Assembly (NCBI GenBank): GCA_027371665.1
Contig: DAHXMP010000265.1
Location: forward strand, 1 to 12,603
Direction of reading: 5' to 3'
From: Bacteroidota bacterium
GTDB taxonomy: Bacteria > Bacteroidota > Ignavibacteria > Kapaibacteriales > UBA2268
DNA length: 12,603 bases
In this document: in pieces, positions 8,333-12,603 of the stretch
How positions within the stretch are numbered: position 1 is the stretch's first letter
How the letters are laid out: each line of letters opens with the position of its first letter
The notes under the pieces: model-generated
Databases searched by the model: none
What the model saw: the letters and a program-made list of their open reading frames with translations, nothing else
Told to the model about the DNA's origin: nothing
Program-made: the position numbers and the translations under genes

Positions 8333-9478
8333 ATGCACGGACTTTACATTCATTTTCCATTCTGTTCAAAGAAATGCCGCTACTGCGACTTTTATTCTGT
8401 TACTGATACTGTTGTTATTAATAAAATCATCGAATCGGTGATAGCTGAAATAAAATTGAGAGGCACGGAATTTCATCAGGGGGAAATTGTTGATACCGTT
8501 TTTATCGGCGGAGGGACTCCTTCGCTTATGAGCCCGGAACAGCTTGAATTTTTGATGACAGCTGTCAGAAAATATTTTCGTTTGGCTGATAATACGGAAA
8601 TAACAATCGAATGTAATCCCGGAACAATAACGATTGAATCGTTATCGGCTTATCGCAATACGGGAGTTAACAGGCTGAGCATAGGTGTGCAGTCTTTCGT
8701 TGCCGAAGAGCTTGAATTCCTGGGAAGAATCCATGATGCCGGGGAAGCCGAGAAAGCCCTTGTAATAGCGAGTGAAGCCGGCTTCGACAATATCAATGCC
8801 GATATAATATTTTCTGTTCCCGGGCAGACGGCTTTCACACTTGAATATACACTTAACAAACTGCTTGAACTTGAACCTGCGCATATCTCGGCATACTGCC
8901 TGATTTATGAGAACGGCACTCCTCTTTTCAATGATATGAAGTCGGGCAAAGTAGTAAAATATTCCGATGAAATGGATGCGAAATTCTTTGAAGTCGTTTC
9001 GGGAAGGCTGACTGCGGCGGGATATGAACATTACGAAGTTTCCAACTTTGCCTTAAAGGGTAGAAAGTGTCAGCATAACCTGAAATACTGGGCAGGCTGT
9101 GAATATTTTGGTATTGGTCCTTCTGCTCATGGTTTCATCAACGGAAGAAGGTATTGGAATTACCGTTCTGTAACTAATTATATACGATATCTTTCCGAAG
9201 GCAGGCTCCCTGTTGAAGGCTATGAAGAACTAACAAAAAAACAGAAAATCGCCGAGAGAATTCTTTTAGGATTGCGTTCCGAAGGTATAGACACTACAGC
9301 ATTCAAATCAGAGTTCGGTATTGATTTATTACAGGAAGAACTTCGTTTTTTCGAAGAATTAAAAATTTCAGGTTACTTGTATTTTGAGAATGGAAGAATC
9401 TGTCTCACCACAAAAGGCTACCTCCTCTCAGATGAAATCTCAGTCAAGCTCTGCTCGCTAATCGAGAAAAGCAAGTAA
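8333..9478 (+). CDS. hemW: Radical SAM heme chaperone HemW
   Basis: A cytoplasmic 4Fe-4S radical SAM protein of 381 residues, the normal HemW length. HemW binds heme and delivers it to respiratory enzymes; it was long misnamed oxygen-independent coproporphyrinogen III oxidase. The cluster motif is C11-x3-C15-x2-C18 followed by DF, without the fourth cysteine (CxC) of true HemN. The SAM-binding GGGTP is at 59-63, and GVNRLSIGVQSF, LGRIH and NADIIFSVPGQT follow in the usual order. The HemW-specific heme-ligand motif HNxxYW is intact (H248-N249-x-x-Y252-W253), then GIGPSAHG. A C-terminal HemW wing domain covers roughly 300-381. A TTG at 8327 is in frame two codons upstream, but the ATG at 8333 matches where family members begin (M-x-G-L-Y-I-H). 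No Shine-Dalgarno is seen. It is the only plus-strand gene here, so it is likely transcribed alone; no terminator hairpin with T tract was found after it. Confidence 0.95.
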   Translation: MHGLYIHFPFCSKKCRYCDFYSVTDTVVINKIIESVIAEIKLRGTEFHQGEIVDTVFIGGGTPSLMSPEQLEFLMTAVRKYFRLADNTEITIECNPGTITIESLSAYRNTGVNRLSIGVQSFVAEELEFLGRIHDAGEAEKALVIASEAGFDNINADIIFSVPGQTAFTLEYTLNKLLELEPAHISAYCLIYENGTPLFNDMKSGKVVKYSDEMDAKFFEVVSGRLTAAGYEHYEVSNFALKGRKCQHNLKYWAGCEYFGIGPSAHGFINGRRYWNYRSVTNYIRYLSEGRLPVEGYEELTKKQKIAERILLGLRSEGIDTTAFKSEFGIDLLQEELRFFEELKISGYLYFENGRICLTTKGYLLSDEISVKLCSLIEKSK

Positions 9479-9562
9479 ATCATATTTTGAAAATAAATTA
9501 TTATTAAGTAAATTATCATAGTCTTTGAACCTTGTTTGAAAATTAGTATTTAAGTATATGGC

Positions 9563-9670
9563 ATCAAAAAGTCAGTCATTATCCTATTCTTTTCATTTAC
9601 TATTTCTGCTTACTGTCAATGGCCAAGAGTTGGAAGAATAGAAAGAATAAAAGCCCATCAAACCGAGTGA
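9563..9670 (+). pseudogene. Possible 5' remnant of a secreted-protein gene
   Basis: The frame from 9563 to the TGA at 9668-9670 reads KKSVIILFFSFTISAYCQ right after an initial ATC (Ile). This looks like a Bacteroidota signal peptide: two lysines, a hydrophobic core and a C-Q cleavage region. It continues WPRVGRIERIKAHQTE and stops. The tail weakly recalls the start of small periplasmic proteins with an R-x-R-I-E-x-L-K-x-x-x-x-T-E pattern (Spy/CpxP-like helical proteins), but it is too short to assign. The expected ATG is ATC, and an ATG at 9558 lies in another frame, so a point change or small indel plus truncation would explain it. It may also be chance coding in A/T-rich DNA. Confidence 0.3.
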
Positions 9671-9739
9671 AAATTTTTTTGGATGATTAAAAATTCAATT
9701 ATTAAAAATTAGAAATTGAAAATTTTGTTTAAAATATCT

Positions 9740-9767
9740 CCTTTCCCTTAGGAAATGCAGGGAAAGG
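9740..9767. repeat. Perfect 9-bp inverted repeat (CCTTTCCCT/AGGGAAAGG)
   Basis: The arms 9740-9748 and 9759-9767 are exact reverse complements, with a 10-nt loop. The stem is far more GC-rich than its surroundings. No T tract follows on either strand, so it is not a standard intrinsic terminator, though it may still protect the 3' ends of the two convergent transcripts. It has the look of a dispersed intergenic palindrome. One copy only is visible here. Confidence 0.6.
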
Positions 9768-9814
9768 TGTATAATTAATTAATAATTACTGCCGACTAAC
9801 GACTAATTGCGTTA

Positions 9815-9865
9815 CTTTGCAGCTTGGCGTCTTTGCATGAAAAAAATCTTTGTGAATTTTGTGTT
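9815..9865. repeat. Degenerate CTTTGC octamer array
   Basis: Head-to-tail octamers CTTTGCAG (9815-9822), CTTGGCGT (9823-9830) and CTTTGCAT (9831-9838) are followed by an A-rich spacer, then CTTTGTGA (9848-9855) and a TTTTGTGTT tail. To my knowledge, similar strings built from CTTTGCG-type words recur in intergenic regions of Bacteroidota and other bacteria as a dispersed element of unknown role. Here it appears as one partly decayed copy with no open reading frame. Confidence 0.5.
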
Positions 9866-9897
9866 AATATAGTGTGATTGCATCTTTCAGACTATGG

Positions 9898-9918
9898 ATT
9901 CCGCATCAAGTGCGGAAT
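9898..9918. repeat. REP-like palindrome ATTCCGCA-loop-TGCGGAAT
   Basis: A perfect 8-bp stem (9898-9905 with 9911-9918) closes a 5-nt loop TCAAG. With its flanks it reads TGG-ATTCC...GGAAT-GACA, the form of the TGGATTCC/GGAATGACA palindromes found scattered between genes in many unrelated bacteria. It sits 36 bp past the stop of the leftward plug gene and could act there as a transcript-end hairpin, although no T run follows. The rest of the 9479-9954 gap is AT-rich with no supported gene. Confidence 0.6.
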
Positions 9919-9954
9919 GACAGAACGAAGCAGGTTAGAAATTGAAAATTTAAT

Positions 9955-11343
9955 TCATCTCCTTCTAATGTCGCTGTAGATGTTACCTGCCGCCATGCCG
10001 ACAAGTGCGTCATAGCCTCCGTAATCAAATTCACGGTAGTATATCATTGCGATGAATGTATCGCCGGAAGTTACGGTATTTCCCTCAAACTCATCATAGG
10101 ACAGGTTTTCCATATTTCGCGTATCGTAATTATACCTTCCGGTTGCATACAAGTAATTATGCCTCGCCCGCCTTACCCAATGCCTCAGGTGATAATAACG
10201 GTCTTTTTCATCGTAATACATCTGCCAGCTTGCATCCGGCTTCCACTCGTTAAAAGAACCGGCAATGAAAACATCGTCCCTGCTTATCCATCCTTCAGGG
10301 TCGAGTAGAAATTCGACATTGACATAGTTGTCGTTGTTATGAGTTATGCCTGTTGTAATCATAGCTCCGTCATCGTCGCTTTCGGTAAATATGCCGTTTC
10401 TTCTAAGGTCGGAAAGCGGAAGTCTTACCGGTGTGTTCAGGTTCGGGAACATTGCAAGGTTATCCAGTTCAAGAATTCTGTATGCATTTTGGGCTGGTAC
10501 TCCGTTTATGCGAAAAATCTTACCGGCAGAAGAAAATCCGGAAACCAAAGTGCTTAACTTGTATTTGAAGAGTTTCTTATTTTCACTGTCACCCTTATCA
10601 TCCTGGGAAATATAATAAGGTTCAAACCAGCGGTGGTTCCTGTAAATTACGGCTGTGTTAAGCCTGCTGTCAAAAAGCCGGGCGGATGTTGTAACAATCA
10701 ATTCGATATTGAAAGCCGAATTCGTGGCATTTACCGTAGGCTCGTAGAAATCGCTGTAAAGGTTCAAACTGCAGTCAACTTTCGGATTAATTACAAAAAA
10801 GCGTGCCTCTGCATATACAGTGCTGTCTTCGTACAAGTCGAGGAGTTTCATTTTCCAGTTGCCTGCAAAAGGGAATTTGACCTGTTCGTTCGGTACCTGC
10901 AGTTTCCCGCGATATGTATAGTACCTGGACATTATCGGTGATGATTCCCAAGTGATGTTGCTTGTCCTCAGCAAAGTTATGTCGTTAAGAAACACATTGT
11001 CATCTTCCTGCCAGTCGTATGAGCAGTGGACGAATTTGGCATAAAAGCTCGGCGGAACGGGTGCATCAACATCAAATTCTATTGTGATGTAAGCCTCTCC
11101 GAAAGGGAGATTGGCAGTTGTTCCGGGTGTTTCAAGAAAAACTATGGGAGGAAGCGTCTCGTCATTTCCCCCGTAAGCCCTAATCATCCTCACCTGCGGC
11201 GGTACTTTTATGTCTTCTTCATTTATTTTATTTGAATCAAGCCGGGCATTGGCTTTACATAATAAAAAAATGAAAATTAAGGGGATAAAGAAAAGATAAC
11301 TGCAATTAGGATTACTTAACGATATGTTAGTGAGGCGCTGCAA
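9955..11343 (-). CDS. Type IX secretion system plug protein (DUF5103 family)
   Basis: A 462-residue exported protein matching the DUF5103 family. In Flavobacterium a member of this family sits on the periplasmic mouth of the SprA translocon and blocks it when no cargo-bound PorV partner is docked. The hydrophobic signal segment is at ~15-33, ending in ANA. Family landmarks appear in order: HCSYDW (106-111), YYTYRGKLQVPNE (141-153), FAGNWKMKLLD (159-169), an early-set domain with VFIAGSFNEW (358-367) and LYATG (398-402), and the closing IAMIYYR (431-437) and YDALVG (444-449). Length is normal. It is the last gene of the bamD operon, 13 bp after the barrel gene. The start is odd: TTG is the only usable in-frame codon before the signal peptide, and AGGA sits only one base from it. 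An out-of-frame ATG at 11357 overlaps the upstream stop (TGATG). Confidence 0.85.
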   Translation of the reverse strand: MQRLTNISLSNPNCSYLFFIPLIFIFLLCKANARLDSNKINEEDIKVPPQVRMIRAYGGNDETLPPIVFLETPGTTANLPFGEAYITIEFDVDAPVPPSFYAKFVHCSYDWQEDDNVFLNDITLLRTSNITWESSPIMSRYYTYRGKLQVPNEQVKFPFAGNWKMKLLDLYEDSTVYAEARFFVINPKVDCSLNLYSDFYEPTVNATNSAFNIELIVTTSARLFDSRLNTAVIYRNHRWFEPYYISQDDKGDSENKKLFKYKLSTLVSGFSSAGKIFRINGVPAQNAYRILELDNLAMFPNLNTPVRLPLSDLRRNGIFTESDDDGAMITTGITHNNDNYVNVEFLLDPEGWISRDDVFIAGSFNEWKPDASWQMYYDEKDRYYHLRHWVRRARHNYLYATGRYNYDTRNMENLSYDEFEGNTVTSGDTFIAMIYYREFDYGGYDALVGMAAGNIYSDIRRR

Positions 11344-11356
11344 TTCCTGATGAACA

Positions 11357-12004
11357 TCAGAAGTTGAACATATAATTCAAACCCAGGGAAATAGAAAATG
11401 CCCTGGGATTAAACTCGCTTGTGAACTTTTCAGTCGAATCCGGCGGGAATTGCTGAAGCAGAGGGTCGTCTTTTACGAAATCTTTGTAAATACCCGTTAG
11501 CATGTAACCGGCAGTTATTAATAGATTAACTCTACCGCTCTCATCGCTGATAAAGGGAATGACAGCACCTGCCTTCACTTCAGCAAGTAAATTGAGCTTG
11601 CCGGTTTCAATTTTAGCTCCGTAATTGGCACTGACTGGTAAACCGAAATTGAAACCAGCTATAATCCCTCCGTAATAAAAAGCCGGGCTGATTGTAAAAT
11701 AACTGTAACTCATATCGAACGAAATGCCTTCGTTTAATCCCCTGACTTTGTAAGCATAGGTTGTCATTCCAATATCTGTAATAAACCCAAGATGGCTGTC
11801 ATTGCTTGCCGGGAAATAGAATGAGAGCCCGAAATCGGGAAGCCCATTAAATGCAAACACGCTTTTCCTGTCCAGTGGAGAATAATTAGCATTGTATCCT
11901 GTTTTTGCCGACAAATAGGGACCGGCACTGAAAGGATAGTTTCCCTGAGTCTTTGTTTCAAGGCTTAATGCAATAAACACTATTAATATTATAAAATGTT
12001 TCAT
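11357..12004 (-). CDS. Small outer-membrane beta-barrel protein
   Basis: A 215-residue protein with a signal peptide (residues 1-~20, MKHFIILIVFIALSL core, ending near TKTQ) followed by alternating polar/hydrophobic strands. Examples are FGLSFYFP, FTISPAFYYGG, LNLLAEVKAGAVIPF and the last strand FSISLGLNYMFNF, which ends in Phe, the usual C-terminal signal for BamA-assisted insertion. Size and pattern fit an 8-stranded barrel of the broad PorT/OMP_b-brl class, but no PorT-specific motif is clear, so I do not name it. Its ATG overlaps the bamD stop by four bases (ATGA, 12004-12001), indicating translational coupling, and the plug gene follows 13 bp later. The context suggests a role in outer-membrane assembly or the T9SS; that is inference. 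Confidence 0.8.
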   Translation of the reverse strand: MKHFIILIVFIALSLETKTQGNYPFSAGPYLSAKTGYNANYSPLDRKSVFAFNGLPDFGLSFYFPASNDSHLGFITDIGMTTYAYKVRGLNEGISFDMSYSYFTISPAFYYGGIIAGFNFGLPVSANYGAKIETGKLNLLAEVKAGAVIPFISDESGRVNLLITAGYMLTGIYKDFVKDDPLLQQFPPDSTEKFTSEFNPRAFSISLGLNYMFNF

Positions 12005-12603
12005 TTCGCATAAGTTCCATTTCTTATTGATTGCTCGATTAAGTTAACCTGAGCAAAATTTGTACCATTTGGGAATAATTTCTTATATAAATCAATAAGG
12101 CTTAGAGCTGAATCATTACGTTTCATGCTGAAGAGCGTTTCGATTTTGCCAAACATCGCAGGCTCGTAGTAATTAGTATCTGAATAGTTATCAATCACGG
12201 AATCAAAATAAATCAATGCCGAAACGGGGCTGTAAAGCTTATTATAGAGAAGAGCAGTGAAGTATTCCCTGTGTGCGAGCTTTTCTCTAAGTTCTTTAAT
12301 ATAATCTAAAGCTTTACCGGCGAGAGAATCTTCGGGATAAATGGTTTTAAATTCGGAAAATGATTGAATAGCTTTTGTTGTGTACTCCTGGTCCCTGTCG
12401 TATGGAGGCGACAACTTATAATAACACAAACCTGTTTTGAAGAGGCTCTCCTTTGAATAATCACTTTGAGGGTAAATCTTTCTAAGCATGTTATAATTAT
12501 AAGCGGCGTAGATATATTCTTTTCTTAAGAAATTTGATTCCCCGAGATAAAACTGGGCATCATCAGCATACTGGCTGGCAGGGTACTGCAAACGAATGGT
12601 TTC
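12001..12603 (-). CDS. bamD: Outer-membrane assembly lipoprotein BamD (5' end outside window)
   Basis: The C-terminal 200 residues of a BamD/YfiO-type protein; the frame is open to the window edge, so the lipoprotein signal and about a quarter of the protein are missing. TPR-like helical repeats are visible: QYPASQYADDAQFYLGES, then YAAYNYNMLRKIYPQSDY, then the BamD stretch with D-x-D-Q-E-Y-T-x-x-A-I-x-x-F (the conserved D-Q-x-x-T-x-x-A of the family). Next come LREKLAHREYFTALLYNKL and a last repeat ending in YSDTNYYEPA. BamD is a periplasmic lipoprotein of the BAM complex that binds BamA and helps fold barrel proteins into the outer membrane. It heads the visible part of an operon with the barrel and plug genes. 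Distinction from other TPR lipoproteins rests on the DQ-T-A and KLA motifs. Confidence 0.88.
   Translation of the reverse strand, partial: ETIRLQYPASQYADDAQFYLGESNFLRKEYIYAAYNYNMLRKIYPQSDYSKESLFKTGLCYYKLSPPYDRDQEYTTKAIQSFSEFKTIYPEDSLAGKALDYIKELREKLAHREYFTALLYNKLYSPVSALIYFDSVIDNYSDTNYYEPAMFGKIETLFSMKRNDSALSLIDLYKKLFPNGTNFAQVNLIEQSIRNGTYAK

Larger units (their letters stand above)
9709..9951. repeat. 17-bp direct repeat bracketing the repeat-rich gap
   Basis: TTAGAAATTGAAAATTT occurs at 9709-9725 and again, without mismatch, at 9935-9951, 226 bp apart. The second copy ends three bases before the stop of the plug gene. Between the copies lie both hairpins and the CTTTGC-type octamers. The repeat is made of simple AT-rich pieces, and similar words are common in AT-rich intergenic DNA. 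It could be a target duplication of a lost insertion, a recombination scar, or simple sequence. Confidence 0.55.

Noticed and set aside
8642..9031. 129-codon open frame antisense to hemW
   Set aside because: hemW is certain from its motifs over this stretch, and the antisense translation has no family character.
8333..9478. Annotation as coproporphyrinogen III oxidase HemN
   Set aside because: The fourth cysteine of HemN's CxxxCxxCxC is absent and the HemW heme motif HNxxYW is present.
9558..9641. 27-codon ATG frame (MASKSQSLSYSF...) in the gap after hemW
   Set aside because: It has a proper ATG but the frame shift relative to the signal-peptide frame makes it the less protein-like of the two, and it has no ribosome site or family.
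9740..9767. Intrinsic terminator for hemW or plug
   Set aside because: No T tract follows the stem on either strand, and it lies over 180 bp from either stop codon.
9709..9951. CRISPR array
   Set aside because: Only two copies of a simple AT-rich repeat with a single 209-bp interval, no regular spacers and no cas gene.

Overview
The window comes from an AT-rich bacterium of the Bacteroidota/FCB group, most likely a deep Ignavibacteria/Kapabacteria-like lineage rather than a classical gut Bacteroidales. The evidence is a secreted giant protein ending in a type IX secretion system (T9SS) type A sorting domain, a T9SS plug protein (DUF5103 family), an OmpA protein built in the style of that group, and near-absence of Shine-Dalgarno sequences. 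The placement is inferred from protein style only; there is no rRNA or other marker gene here.

Layout, left to right. Positions 1-289 are AT-rich and non-coding. They hold a possible promoter with an 11-bp-period direct repeat facing left, and a clear rho-independent terminator for the giant gene. Positions 290-5869 (minus) encode a 1859-residue secreted protein with an amidotransferase-like N-terminal region, several Ig/DUF11/CARDB-like modules, a cluster of calcium-loop motifs and a C-terminal sorting domain. Positions 6018-8222 (minus) encode an outer-membrane protein with an N-terminal barrel-like region and two OmpA-like domains; the first lacks the key peptidoglycan-binding aspartate. 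Positions 8333-9478 (plus) encode the radical-SAM heme chaperone HemW, the only rightward gene. Positions 9479-9954 are a non-coding gap between convergent genes. It is full of small repeats (two perfect hairpins, degenerate CTTTGC-type octamers, a 17-bp direct repeat) and what looks like the 5' stump of a lost secreted-protein gene. Positions 9955-12603 (minus) are a tight three-gene operon read in the order bamD (5' end outside the window), a small outer-membrane beta-barrel protein, and the T9SS plug protein.

The shared theme is the cell envelope. BamD belongs to the machine that inserts outer-membrane barrels, the small barrel is probably one of its clients, and the plug protein closes the periplasmic side of the T9SS translocon. 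The giant protein is a predicted T9SS cargo and the OmpA protein anchors outer membrane to wall. No CRISPR array, transposase, phage gene, tRNA or rRNA was seen. The giant protein, the bamD-barrel-plug arrangement and the repeat-rich gap are the parts most worth a second look; nothing here proves a new system.
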